Below are positions 9,330 through 21,754 of a stretch of DNA of 64,000 nucleotides, piece after piece. Both the position numbers and the translations under genes were made by a program. The stretch spans positions 62,001 to 126,000 of the forward strand of contig NC_008825.1 in assembly GCF_000015725.1 (NCBI RefSeq). Reading direction: 5' to 3'. The notes beneath the pieces are model-generated. The model searched no databases and had not been told where the DNA came from. It saw only the letters and a list, made by a program, of their open reading frames with translations. The DNA comes from Methylibium petroleiphilum PM1. GTDB taxonomy: Bacteria > Pseudomonadota > Gammaproteobacteria > Burkholderiales > Burkholderiaceae_C. Position 1 is the first letter of the stretch, and each line of letters starts with the position of its first letter.

Positions 9330-10859
9330 ATGAACACGCTGCGCGGACAACGCTCGCTGTTCGGCGAGATCCTCGACTGGATGCTCGCGCCGCTGCTGTT
9401 GCTGTGGCCGATGAGTGTCGCGCTGACCTGGCTGGTCGCCCAGAACATCGCCAACCGTCCCTACGATCGCGCGCTCGGCGAGATGGCGAGGGCGCTGTCG
9501 CAGCAGGTAAGCGTCGACCAGGGCCGCGTTGCGTTCGCTCTGCCGCCCGGAGCCGATCAACTGCTGCGGGCCGACGAGGCGGACCAGATCTACTTCCAGG
9601 TGCTGGGCGCGCGGGGCGAGTATGTGGGTGGCGATCACACGCTGCCGGTCCCGCGCGAGGACGACGTGGCGGCGGTCGGAGAGGTCCGCTATCGCGACGA
9701 CGAGGTGCACAACGAGGCCGTGCGCGTGGCCTACCTGTGGGTGGCGATGCCCGCCGCGCCGCGGATTCCCGGCGCCACCTCGCCGGCGCTGGTGCAGGTG
9801 GCCGAAACCCTGGGCAAGCGCTCGCAGCTGGCCACCGAGATCATCAAGGGCGTGATCCTGCCGCAGTTCGTGATCCTGCCGCTCGCGGTGCTGCTGGTGT
9901 GGCTGGCACTGGCGCGCGGCATCGCGCCGCTCAACGAGCTGCAGCAGCGCATCCGCCGCCGTGCGGCTGATGACCTGAGCCCGATCGACGAGATGGAGGC
10001 GCCGGAGGAGGTGTCGCCGCTGGTGCGAGCCATCAACGACCTGCTGGAGCGCCTGGACCGCTCGCTGGCGACGCAGCGGCGCTTTCTCGCCGATGCCGCC
10101 CACCAGCTCAAGACGCCGCTGGCCGGCCTGCGCACCCAGGCCGAGATCGCGCAGCGCGAGATCGACGCGGGTGAACGCGAGCCCGAGGCGCTGAAGCGCT
10201 CGCTGCAGCAGATCGCGCTGTCGAGCCAGCGGGCCGCGCACATGGTCAACCAGTTGCTGGCGATGGCGCGCGCCGAGGACCGCGAACTCGCCGCCCGCGT
10301 GGCCGAGGTCCGGCTGGCGAGGCTGGCAACGGAGACCGTCCGCGACTTCGTGCCGCGCGCGCTCGAGAAGCGCATCGACCTCGGCTACGAGGGACCGGGC
10401 GCCGACGGCGAGACGGCCGAGCCGCAGCGCAGCAGCGTGCTCGGCCATGCGCTGCTGCTGCGCGAGATGATCCGCAACCTGGTCGACAACGCCCTGCACT
10501 ACACCCCTCCCGGAGGCACGGTGACGGTGAGGGTCGTCAGCGACCCGTTCGGCCAGGTCGTGGTGCTGCAGGTCGAGGATTCCGGCCCCGGCATCCCCGC
10601 GGCGGAGCGTGAACTGGTGTTCCAGCCCTTCTACCGCGCCCTGGGGACCGATGTCGATGGCTCGGGCCTGGGCCTGGCGATCGTCGCCGAGATCGCTCGA
10701 CAGCACGGTGCTACGTTGACGCTGGACGACACCCGCGAAGGCCCCGTGCCTGAAGGCAGCAGCCCCGGCGCGCGCTTCACCGTGCGCTTCGCCGCCTGGC
10801 CGGCCGACCGTCTGCCGCGTGCCGCGCCTCTTGCCAGCGGGACGGCCAACCCGGCTTAG
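9330..10859 (+). CDS. Two-component sensor histidine kinase (TctE-like)
   Basis: 509 residues, inner membrane. TM1 at about 18-38, a periplasmic sensor region of about 130 residues of the type found in TctE-like kinases, TM2 at about 176-195, then a short HAMP-like linker. The phospho-acceptor is His258 in DAAHQLKTPL. The ATPase part has the N box LVDNALHYTPPGG, the G1 box DSGPGI and SGLGLAIV. It pairs with the upstream regulator. The ATG at 9330 has no clear ribosome site; a nine-codon frame at 9304 ends in a TGA overlapping this ATG. The signal sensed is unknown; organic acids are a guess from the family. Confidence 0.92.
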   Translation: MNTLRGQRSLFGEILDWMLAPLLLLWPMSVALTWLVAQNIANRPYDRALGEMARALSQQVSVDQGRVAFALPPGADQLLRADEADQIYFQVLGARGEYVGGDHTLPVPREDDVAAVGEVRYRDDEVHNEAVRVAYLWVAMPAAPRIPGATSPALVQVAETLGKRSQLATEIIKGVILPQFVILPLAVLLVWLALARGIAPLNELQQRIRRRAADDLSPIDEMEAPEEVSPLVRAINDLLERLDRSLATQRRFLADAAHQLKTPLAGLRTQAEIAQREIDAGEREPEALKRSLQQIALSSQRAAHMVNQLLAMARAEDRELAARVAEVRLARLATETVRDFVPRALEKRIDLGYEGPGADGETAEPQRSSVLGHALLLREMIRNLVDNALHYTPPGGTVTVRVVSDPFGQVVVLQVEDSGPGIPAAERELVFQPFYRALGTDVDGSGLGLAIVAEIARQHGATLTLDDTREGPVPEGSSPGARFTVRFAAWPADRLPRAAPLASGTANPA

Positions 10860-10886
10860 TCCCGGCCGACGCCAAGGAGGGTTGTT

Positions 10887-10901
10887 TGCTGCAATGCAGC
10901 A
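10887..10901. promoter_or_regulatory. Perfect TGC-rich palindrome upstream of the patatin gene
   Basis: TGCTGCA-A-TGCAGCA is a perfect 7-bp inverted repeat 45 bases before the patatin ATG. It contains CTGC-N3-GCAG, the core described for PhaR-type PHB regulators. A related site lies in the sucC-argC region. Confidence 0.4.
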
Positions 10902-10946
10902 TTCGTCGGGGCGCCGGCGTAGACTGGACGCCAGCCGGGAGATGCC

Positions 10947-12248
10947 ATGCCAGAGTCGCCGTCACACCCGAACAACCGCTCGCCCGCCGCACCGCGCCGC
11001 GTCGATCTTGCTCTGCAGGGTGGAGGGTCCCACGGTGCCTTCACCTGGGGCGTGCTCGACCGGCTGCTCGAGGACGACGCGGTCGAGATCTCCGCGATCT
11101 CGGGCACCAGTGCCGGCGCGCTCAACGCCGCCGTGCTGGCGACGGGACATGCCCGTGGCGGCCGCGCCGGCGCGCGCGCGGCACTCACGGCCTTCTGGCA
11201 CGACGTCAGCACCAGCAGCCAGATCTTCTCGCCGTTCTCGCTGAGCCAAGCCAGTGCGGCCGGCAGCAGCTTCAACTTCGACAAGCTGCCGAGCTACCAG
11301 TGGCTCAACAGCTTCTTTCGCGCCTTCAGCCCCTATGAGTTCAACCCGCTGAACCTGAACCCGCTGCGCGACGTGGCCCGGCGGCATGTCGACGAGGACG
11401 CGCTGCGGCGTTGCGACATCCCGCTGTTCATCACGGCTACCAGCGTGCGCAGCGGCCAGGCCCACGTCTTCACCGGCAAGGACCTGTCGATCGATGCGCT
11501 GCTGGCCTCCGCCTGCCTGCCGTTCATCTTCCAGGCCGTGACGATCGACGGGGAGGCCTACTGGGATGGCGGCTACACCGGCAACCCGGCGATCTACCCG
11601 CTGATCTACAACACCGAGACGCTCGACATCCTGCTGGTGAAGATCAACCCGCTGCAGCACGAGGGGACGCCGACCCGCAGTGTCGAGATCATCGACCGCC
11701 TGTCCGAGATCACCTTCAACGCCAGCCTGGTGGCCGAGATGCGCGCGATCGCCTTCGTGTCGCGCCTGGTGCGCGAGGGCCGGCTGGAGGCCGGCCACTA
11801 CAAGGACCTGCGCCTGCACATGATCGCCGACGACGAAGGCCTGGCGCCGTTCAACGCGAGCAGCAAGTTCAACACCGACCGGGTGTTCCTCGACGGCTTG
11901 TTCGAGCTCGGGCGTCGGGCCGCGGACCAGTGGCTGAAGAAGCATGGCGACGACATCGGCGTGCGCTCGACGCTGGATGTGGAGCGCAGCTTCCTCGAGA
12001 AGCCGGCCCGCAACGGCCAGCGCCGCGCGCCCCGCCCGCGCGCGGTGCGGCCTCCGGCAGCGCCGCCGATGCCCGCGGTCGACGAGCCGGCGCTGGTCGC
12101 CCCGCCCGCTGCAACCATTGCACCCGTCGTACCCGAGGTGCACTCGCCAGTGCCCGCGCCACCTGCGGCGCGGCCAGCCGTGGCGCGGCCGCGCCTGCCT
12201 TCCCTCCTGTCGCGCTGGATCAAGCGTCCACGCAAGCCGCCGCGCTGA
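10947..12248 (+). CDS. Patatin-like phospholipase
   Basis: 433 residues. A Ser-Asp dyad lipid hydrolase: oxyanion-hole motif GGGSHGAFTWG (25-35), nucleophile elbow GTSAG with Ser55, and catalytic Asp207 in WDGGYTGNP. A C-terminal DUF3734-like helical part follows. The last 90 residues are a Pro/Ala/Arg-rich tail ending in a basic stretch, possibly for membrane or granule contact. There is no signal peptide, so it is likely cytoplasmic. The palindromic TGC-rich site upstream and the common occurrence of such patatins in PHB-storing bacteria hint at storage-granule or membrane-lipid metabolism, which is an inference. It converges on rodA. Confidence 0.9.
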   Translation: MPESPSHPNNRSPAAPRRVDLALQGGGSHGAFTWGVLDRLLEDDAVEISAISGTSAGALNAAVLATGHARGGRAGARAALTAFWHDVSTSSQIFSPFSLSQASAAGSSFNFDKLPSYQWLNSFFRAFSPYEFNPLNLNPLRDVARRHVDEDALRRCDIPLFITATSVRSGQAHVFTGKDLSIDALLASACLPFIFQAVTIDGEAYWDGGYTGNPAIYPLIYNTETLDILLVKINPLQHEGTPTRSVEIIDRLSEITFNASLVAEMRAIAFVSRLVREGRLEAGHYKDLRLHMIADDEGLAPFNASSKFNTDRVFLDGLFELGRRAADQWLKKHGDDIGVRSTLDVERSFLEKPARNGQRRAPRPRAVRPPAAPPMPAVDEPALVAPPAATIAPVVPEVHSPVPAPPAARPAVARPRLPSLLSRWIKRPRKPPR

Positions 12249-12264
12249 GTCCGTCGCCGGCCGT

Positions 12265-13422
12265 TCAGCTCTGCATCAGCCGCTTGCTGCGCGCCACCGA
12301 CATCAGGATGCCGAGCGCGAGACCCAGCGTGACCATCGCCGTGCCGCCGTAGCTGATGAAGGGCAACGGGATGCCCACCACCGGCAGGATGCCGGTCACC
12401 ATGCCCATGTTCACCATGCTGTAGGTGAAGAAGCTGAGCGTGATCGCGCCGGCCAGCAGCCGCGAGAACAGCGTCGGCGCGTCCGACGCGATCATCAGAC
12501 CGCGGAAGATCAGGAAGGTGAAGCCCAGCAGCAGCGCCACGCAGCCCGCCAGTCCGAACTCCTCCGAGAAGGCCGCGAAGATGAAGTCGGTGGTGCGCTC
12601 GGGGATGAACTCCAGATGGGTCTGGGTGCCGTTCATGAACCCCTTGCCGGTGACCCCGCCCGAGCCGATGGCGATCATGCCCTGGATGATGTGGAAGCCC
12701 TTCCCCAAGGGATCGGTGGTCGGGTCGAGCAGGGTGCAGACGCGGTGCTTCTGATACTCGTGCAGCAACACCCAGTCGACGCCGGGCTCGCAGATCTGCG
12801 TCTGGAACCAGATCAACCCGCCGATGCCGACCGCGCCCAGCCCCAGCACCGGCAGGATCAGCGCCCAGCTCAGGCCGGCGAAGAACATCACGTACAGCCC
12901 GCCCGACAGCACCAGGATGGCAGTGCCCAGGTCCGGCTGCTTCACGATCAGTGCGACCGGCACCGCCAGCAGCACGAAGGCCACCACGAAGTCCGGCGCC
13001 TGCAGCTGGCCTTCCCGGCGCTGGAACCACCAGGCCAGCATCAGGGGCGTGGCGATCTTCAGCAGTTCGCTGGGCTGGATCACCAGCACCTGCAGGTCGA
13101 GCCAGCGCGTGGCGCCCTTCTTCGTCACGCCGAACAGCTCGACGGCGATCAGCAGCGCCACACCCAGCACGTACAGCGGCACCGCCAGCTGCGCCAGGCG
13201 CTGCGGCGAGAGCTGCGCCACGATGAACATCACGCCGGCGGCCAGCAGCATGTTGCGGCCGTGATCGACGAAGCGCGTGCCATGGTCGTAGCCGGCCGAA
13301 TACATGGTCAGCAGGCCCGCGGCCGCCAGCAGCACGATGGCCAGCGCCAGCGGTCCGTCGAAGCCCATGAACACGGTGGCGGCACGTTGCCACCACGGAC
13401 GCTTGTCGAACACGGTGCTCAT
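12265..13422 (-). CDS. rodA: Rod-shape SEDS peptidoglycan polymerase RodA
   Basis: 385 residues, about ten transmembrane helices. SEDS-family glycosyltransferase that polymerises lipid II in the elongasome with PBP2. Signatures seen: QPDLGTAILVLSGG (catalytic-region Asp), the long loop with HRVCTLLDPTTDPLGKGFH, GSGGVTGKGFMNGTQTHLEF and GIPLPFISYGGTAM. The start overlaps the mrdA stop by four bases (ATGA), so the two are translationally coupled. Last gene of the mreBCD-mrdA-rodA operon. Confidence 0.97.
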   Translation of the reverse strand: MSTVFDKRPWWQRAATVFMGFDGPLALAIVLLAAAGLLTMYSAGYDHGTRFVDHGRNMLLAAGVMFIVAQLSPQRLAQLAVPLYVLGVALLIAVELFGVTKKGATRWLDLQVLVIQPSELLKIATPLMLAWWFQRREGQLQAPDFVVAFVLLAVPVALIVKQPDLGTAILVLSGGLYVMFFAGLSWALILPVLGLGAVGIGGLIWFQTQICEPGVDWVLLHEYQKHRVCTLLDPTTDPLGKGFHIIQGMIAIGSGGVTGKGFMNGTQTHLEFIPERTTDFIFAAFSEEFGLAGCVALLLGFTFLIFRGLMIASDAPTLFSRLLAGAITLSFFTYSMVNMGMVTGILPVVGIPLPFISYGGTAMVTLGLALGILMSVARSKRLMQS

Positions 13423-15530
13423 CGATTCGTGGCCTCGGCCGGTGCTGTCGGCGCCGGCGCCTGGGCGATCTTCGCCGGCGGGGCTGCCGCCGCTCCCCCG
13501 GGCGCCGAAGCCGCCGGGGCGGGTTGGGAGGCGGGGGCGGCAGGCGCCGCGGCGGCCTCACCGCCGGCGGTCGTGACGGCGCCGGGCGTGAACGGCATCA
13601 GCGGCACCTCGGCGGCGAGTCGCGGCGTGCCGACCGGCGGACCGGCTTGGCCCTTCTGGACCAGCGCGATGTCCTCGGCGTTCGGGTAGCGCCCCGTCAG
13701 CACGAAATCGAGCACGCGCCGCGCGATCGGCGCGGCCGCCTCGGCGCCGAAACCGGAGTTCTCCACGATGACGGCCAGTGCGACCTGCGGGTTGTCGACC
13801 GGCGCGAAGGCGGTGTAGAGCGAATGGTCGCGCAGGTAGTCGGCCATCTTGCTCTTGTCGTACTTCTGGTCCTGGCGAATGCCGACCGCCTGCGCCGTCC
13901 CGGTCTTCCCACCACTCGGGTAGCTCGCCCCCATGAAGACGCGCGTCGAGGTGCCTTCCTGCGTCACGCCGTGCAGCGCCTTGCGGACCACCTCCACGTG
14001 ATCGGGCTGCAACGGCAGCGGACTCAGCGCCTCGGCCGACATCAGTCGGGTCTCCCGGGTTGCCACATCCTCGATCTCGCGCACCAGCCGCGGCACATAG
14101 CGCTGCCCGCCCGATACCAGCGTGGCGGTGGCGGTGGCGAGCTGCAGCATCGTGAAGTTGTTGTAGCCCTGGCCGATGCCGAGCGAGATGGTCTCGCCGG
14201 CGTACCACTTCTGCAGCTCCGGCTTCTTGTAGTACTTGCGCTTCCACTCGGTCGAGGGCAGCACGCCGGTGACCTCGCCGTTGATGTCGATGCCGGTGCG
14301 GCGGCCGAAGCCGAAGGGCTCGAGCTGCTCGTGGATCAGGTCCACGCCCATGTCGGCGGCCAGCTGGTAGTAGTAGACGTTGCTCGACTTGACGATCGAG
14401 CGGTTCATGTCCACCACGCCCAGCCCGCCGTCACCGTGGCTGCGGAAGCGGTGGTTGCCGAACATGAAGACGCCGTTGTCGTAGGTGGTCTGCTGCGGCG
14501 TGCGCTTGCCGGATTCCAGCGCGGCGATCGCCATGAAGGGCTTGAAGGTCGAGCCGGGCGGGTAGGTGCCGCGCAGGGCGCGGTTCAGCAGGGGCTTGTC
14601 GATCGACTCGTTGAGCTCCTTCCAGCTCTCCGAATCGATGCCGTCGACGAACAGGTTGGGGTCGAAGGTCGGCTTGCTGACGAAGGCCAGCACCTCGCCG
14701 GAGCGCGGGTCGATCGCGACCAGCGCGCCGCGCCGGTCGCCGAACAGCTGCTCGACCATCGCCTGCAGCTTGATGTCGATCGACAGCCGCACCGTGTTGC
14801 CCGGCGTCGGCGGGCTGGCCCGCAGGCGCCGCACCGCGCGGCCCGAGGCGCTGGTCTCGACCTCCTCGAAGCCGGTGATGCCGTGCAGCTCGGCCTCGTA
14901 CTTCTGCTCGATGCCGAGCTTGCCGATGTAGTCGGTGCCCTTGTAGTTGGCCGCATCGTCGGTCTCGTCGATCGCGTCCTTCTCGGCCTGGTTGATGCGG
15001 CCGATGTAGCCCAGCACATGGCTGCCGAGCTCGCCATAGGGGTAGTTGCGGAACAGCCGCGCCTTGATGTCGACCCCGGGGAAGCGGAAACGCTGCGCGG
15101 TGAAACGCGCCACCTCCTCGTCGCTGAGCTTGGTGCGGATCGGCAGGGACTCGAAGCTCTTGGCGTCGTCCATCATGCGCTTGAAGCGGCGACGGTCGCG
15201 CGTCGTGATGTCGATCACTTCCTGCAGCGCATCGATGGTGCCCTCCAGGTCGTCGATCTTCGACGGCGTGAGCTCCAGCGTGTAGGCCGAGTAGTTGTTC
15301 GCCAGCACGACGCCGTTGCGGTCGAGGATCAGGCCGCGGTTCGGCGTGATCGGCAGTACCGTGATGCGGTTGCTCTCGGCGCGCGTGGACAGCTCGTCGT
15401 GCCGCAGCACCTGCAGCGTGACCAGGCGCGCCGTCACCAGCCCGAAGCCGAACAGCACCAGCGCGCCGGCGGCGATCAGGCGCAGCCGGAAGCGGCCCAG
15501 CTCCTGGTCGACGTTCTTGAGTTCGGTCAC
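13419..15530 (-). CDS. mrdA: Penicillin-binding protein 2 (elongasome transpeptidase)
   Basis: 703 residues from the GTG at 15530. One TM helix near 15-35, a PBP dimerisation domain, then the transpeptidase with SxxK in GSTFKPFMAI, an SSN-type motif (KSSNVYYYQL) and KTG in GGKTGTAQ. It cross-links peptidoglycan in the elongasome. A Pro/Ala-rich tail of about 80 residues is longer than in E. coli PBP2. The GTG start gives TELKNVDQELGRFRLR, where related proteins begin; a GTG at 15593 would add 21 residues overlapping mreD. Confidence 0.93.
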   Translation of the reverse strand: MTELKNVDQELGRFRLRLIAAGALVLFGFGLVTARLVTLQVLRHDELSTRAESNRITVLPITPNRGLILDRNGVVLANNYSAYTLELTPSKIDDLEGTIDALQEVIDITTRDRRRFKRMMDDAKSFESLPIRTKLSDEEVARFTAQRFRFPGVDIKARLFRNYPYGELGSHVLGYIGRINQAEKDAIDETDDAANYKGTDYIGKLGIEQKYEAELHGITGFEEVETSASGRAVRRLRASPPTPGNTVRLSIDIKLQAMVEQLFGDRRGALVAIDPRSGEVLAFVSKPTFDPNLFVDGIDSESWKELNESIDKPLLNRALRGTYPPGSTFKPFMAIAALESGKRTPQQTTYDNGVFMFGNHRFRSHGDGGLGVVDMNRSIVKSSNVYYYQLAADMGVDLIHEQLEPFGFGRRTGIDINGEVTGVLPSTEWKRKYYKKPELQKWYAGETISLGIGQGYNNFTMLQLATATATLVSGGQRYVPRLVREIEDVATRETRLMSAEALSPLPLQPDHVEVVRKALHGVTQEGTSTRVFMGASYPSGGKTGTAQAVGIRQDQKYDKSKMADYLRDHSLYTAFAPVDNPQVALAVIVENSGFGAEAAAPIARRVLDFVLTGRYPNAEDIALVQKGQAGPPVGTPRLAAEVPLMPFTPGAVTTAGGEAAAAPAAPASQPAPAASAPGGAAAAPPAKIAQAPAPTAPAEATNR

Positions 15531-15558
15531 GGTCCTGTCCGGCGTTGCCGCGCTGCGG

Positions 15559-16080
15559 TCACAGCGGTCGATTCTCGTCCCGGTCCGGCGCACGGCGCTG
15601 CGGCGCCAGCAGCAGCACGGCGGCCACCGGCCACAGCAACGCTTCGATGACCGGCGCGAACACCAGGTTCCACCCCGGGAACACGCCGCCGGCCGCCAGC
15701 CGGACCAGCACCGAGACCGCGTGCGCCGCGACGAACAGCGGCAGCACCTGCAGCGCCTGCCCGAGCACCGAGAACCACAGCAGGCGGCGGTGGATGGTGG
15801 TGGCGAAGAAGCTCAGCAGCGTGTAGGCCAGCGCGTGCTGGCCCAGCAGCGCGCCCTGGTGCACGTCCATCAACAGGCCGAACACGAAGGCCGCGCCGAT
15901 GCCCACGCGGCGCGGCTGGTGCACGTTCCAGAACACCAGCGCCAGCGCCAGCACGTCGGGCATCGCGTTGACGCGGCCGAACGGGATGAGGTTGAAGGTG
16001 AGGGCCAGCAGCAGCGAACCCCACATGAACACCGGGTTGACCGGCAGCAGCAGCTGGTCGGAACTGCGCGGCATGATCAT
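15559..16080 (-). CDS. mreD: Rod shape-determining protein MreD
   Basis: 173 residues with about five to six hydrophobic segments; the inner-membrane MreD linking MreC to RodA/PBP2. The conserved segment FGLLMDVHQGALLGQHAL is present. The ATG overlaps the mreC stop by four bases (ATGA). The alternative ATG at 16074 would lose that coupling. The C-terminus RAPDRDENRPL is typical of a short charged tail. Confidence 0.93.
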   Translation of the reverse strand: MIMPRSSDQLLLPVNPVFMWGSLLLALTFNLIPFGRVNAMPDVLALALVFWNVHQPRRVGIGAAFVFGLLMDVHQGALLGQHALAYTLLSFFATTIHRRLLWFSVLGQALQVLPLFVAAHAVSVLVRLAAGGVFPGWNLVFAPVIEALLWPVAAVLLLAPQRRAPDRDENRPL

Positions 16081-17012
16081 CGGCGTGCTCCCGGTCGGCG
16101 CCGCGGCGCGGCTTCGCTGGCCGCCGGCTCGGTGGGGCGGGGCGGCAGCTGCAGGCCGAGCGGCTGCAGCACCAGCACGTGGCGCACGCTGTCGGGCCGC
16201 GCCGCCGGGGCCAGCGTGACCTTCGCGAAGGTAGTGCCGGCGCGCCGATCGACCGCGACCACCTTGGCCACCGACAGCCCGGGCGGGTAGACGCCGTCGA
16301 CGCCCGAGGTGTTCAGCACATCGCCCGGCTCGATGTCGGCATTGCTGGCGAGGAAGCGCAGTTCCATGCCGGCGCCGGCGGCCACGGTGGACGGATCGCC
16401 GTAGGCGGCCGCTCGAGCCTGCGTGCGGACGTTCAGCACCGGGATCGCCGCGTCCTTGTCGGTCAGCAGCGTCACCTCCGACGCCAGAGGGTAGACGCGC
16501 GTGACCTGGCCGAGCACCCCCGCGGCGTCGATCACCGGCGAGGCAGGCGCCACGCCGTGCGTCGCACCGCGGTCGATCACGATCTTGCGCGAGTAGGGAT
16601 CGGCGGCCTCGTACAGCACCTCGGCCGCCTCGGTGTTCACGGTGAACTGCGGGCGCAGTGCCAGCAGCTCGCGCAGGCGTTGGTTTTCCTCGGTCAGCGG
16701 GCCGACGCGCGCCGCCACCTCGGACTGGGCGGCCAGCTGCACCAGCGCTGCCGTCTCGCGCTCACGCGCGCCGGCGATCCCGGTGAAGTAGTCGTGCACC
16801 GTGTCCCAGGCGCGGACCGGGACCAGCAGCACGCGCTCGACCGGGTGCAGCGCGGTGGACAGGGCTGCGCGCAGCGGCTGCGTGAGCTTGAAGCGCGTGT
16901 CGGCCACCATCAGGAACAGCGCGAAGGCCGAGAAGAACACCAGCTTCGTCAGGGCAGACATGCCCTGCTTGAAGAACGGCGGCGGAGTGCGATCGAGGGT
17001 GCCTAGAGGCAT
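16077..17012 (-). CDS. mreC: Rod shape-determining protein MreC
   Basis: 311 residues. A cytoplasmic N-terminus, one TM helix (about 23-40), a periplasmic coiled coil (about 70-115) and the beta-barrel MreC core, for example VIDRGATHGVAPASPVIDAAGVLGQ and GDVLNTSGVDGVYPPGL. It scaffolds the elongasome by binding PBP2. A Pro/Arg/Glu-rich tail follows the core. The start is 141 bases after mreB, suggesting the same transcript. Confidence 0.96.
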   Translation of the reverse strand: MPLGTLDRTPPPFFKQGMSALTKLVFFSAFALFLMVADTRFKLTQPLRAALSTALHPVERVLLVPVRAWDTVHDYFTGIAGARERETAALVQLAAQSEVAARVGPLTEENQRLRELLALRPQFTVNTEAAEVLYEAADPYSRKIVIDRGATHGVAPASPVIDAAGVLGQVTRVYPLASEVTLLTDKDAAIPVLNVRTQARAAAYGDPSTVAAGAGMELRFLASNADIEPGDVLNTSGVDGVYPPGLSVAKVVAVDRRAGTTFAKVTLAPAARPDSVRHVLVLQPLGLQLPPRPTEPAASEAAPRRRPGARR

Positions 17013-17153
17013 GGCGCTCGGCGGTGAACGACGAAGCCGGCCACGTGCGACATCGGGCCCCTGGGCCGCGGCTTGCCGCAGCCGATCCCCCGAGGGGATG
17101 GCGCCCGGCTTGGGGCGGCCCGGCGCTCGGGCGCTCGCGCCGGCGCCATCGAC

Positions 17154-18780
<1,627 letters not shown>

Positions 18781-18784
<4 letters not shown>

Positions 18785-20271
18785 GCACCGAGCTGCACCA
18801 GCTCGGCGTGGCCGACCTGTCGGCCCGTCTGGCCGCCAAGACGGTATCGACTGCCGAAGTCACGTCACACCTGCTTGCGCGCGTTGCTGCCCATGAACAC
18901 CTGGGGGCCTTCCTGTGCACCGATGTCGAACTGGCGCTGCAGCAGGCCCGCGCGGCCGACGAGCGGCGCGCCCGTGGCGAGACCCTCGGCGCGCTCGACG
19001 GCGTGCCGCTGGCCCACAAGGACATCTTCGTCACGACCGACTTTCCCAGCACCGCGGCCTCGAAGATGCTGGCCGGTTACCGCTCGCCCTTCGATGCAAC
19101 GGTCGTCGCGAAGCTCAAGGCGGCCGGCACCGTGACCTTGGGCAAGCTCAACTGCGACGAGTTCGCGATGGGCGGCAGCAACGAGAACTCGGCCATCCGG
19201 CCGGTCCGCAACCCCTGGGACGCGGAGCGCATCCCGGGCGGGTCGTCGGGTGGCTCGGCGGTGGCGGTGGCGGCGCGGCTGGTGCCGGCCACCACCGGCA
19301 CCGACACCGGCGGCTCGGTGCGCCAGCCGGCCTCGCTGTCCGGCGTGACCGGCATCAAGCCGACCTACGGGCGCTGCTCGCGCTACGGGATGATCGCCTT
19401 CGCCTCCAGCCTCGACCAGGCAGGCCCGATCGCCAAGAGCGCCGAGGACTGCGCGCTGCTGCTGGGCGCGATGAGCGGCTTCGACGAGCGCGACGCCACC
19501 TCGGCGCAGCAGCCGGTGCCCGACTTCGCCGCGCTGCTGCGTGCCCCGCGCGACGGTGCAAGCGCCGGCCGGCCGTTGCACGGCCTGCGCATCGGTCTGC
19601 CGCGGGAGTTCTTCGGTGCCGGCGTGGCCGGCGACGTGACGCAGGCGGTACGTGCTGCACTGGCCGAGGTCGAGAAGCTCGGCGCCACGTTGGTCGACGT
19701 GAGCCTGCCGCGCACCGAGCTGTCGATCCCGGTCTACTACATCATCGCCCCCGCCGAGGCGAGCTCCAACCTGGGCCGCTTCGACGGCGTGCGCTACGGG
19801 CACCGCGCCGCGCAGTACGGTGACCTGCTCGACATGTACCGCAAGAGCCGCAGCGAAGGCTTCGGGGCCGAGGTCAAGCGCCGCATCATGATCGGCACCT
19901 ACGTGCTGAGCCACGGCTACTACGACGCCTACTACCTGCAGGCGCAGAAGCTGCGCCGCATGATCGCCGACGACTTCCAGGCGGCCTTCGCCCACTGCGA
20001 CCTGATCGCCGGTCCGGTGGCGCCGACCGTCGCGCGCCGGCTGGGTTCGCAGACCGACCCGGTGGCCGAGTACCTGGCCGACATCTTCACGCTGCCGGCC
20101 AGCCTGGCCGGACTGCCGGGCATGAGCGCGCCGGCGGGATTCGGCGAGGGGGGGCTGCCGGTCGGCCTGCAGCTGATCGGCAACTACTGGCAGGAGGCGC
20201 AGCTGCTGCACGCCGCCCACAGCTTCCAGCAAGCCACCGATTTCCACCTCCGGACGCCGGAGGGCTACTGA
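18781..20271 (+). CDS. gatA: Glutamyl-tRNA(Gln) amidotransferase subunit A
   Basis: 496 residues, amidase-signature enzyme that frees ammonia from glutamine for transamidation of misacylated tRNA. The Ser-cisSer-Lys triad is visible as Lys80 (AHKDIF), Ser155 (GGSSGGS) and Ser179 ([12 protein letters not shown]). The GIKPTYGR segment is conserved. The start overlaps gatC, and the stop is one base from the gatB ATG, so production of the three subunits is coupled. Confidence 0.98.
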
Positions 20272-20272
20272 C

Positions 20273-21721
<1,449 letters not shown>

Positions 21722-21754
21722 CGGCGGAGAGCGGCGGCCTCCGGCCGGCGCGGC

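Noticed and set aside
13524-15650. 708-codon open frame on the plus strand
   Set aside because: Antisense of mrdA, no domain; the minus-strand frame has all transpeptidase motifs.
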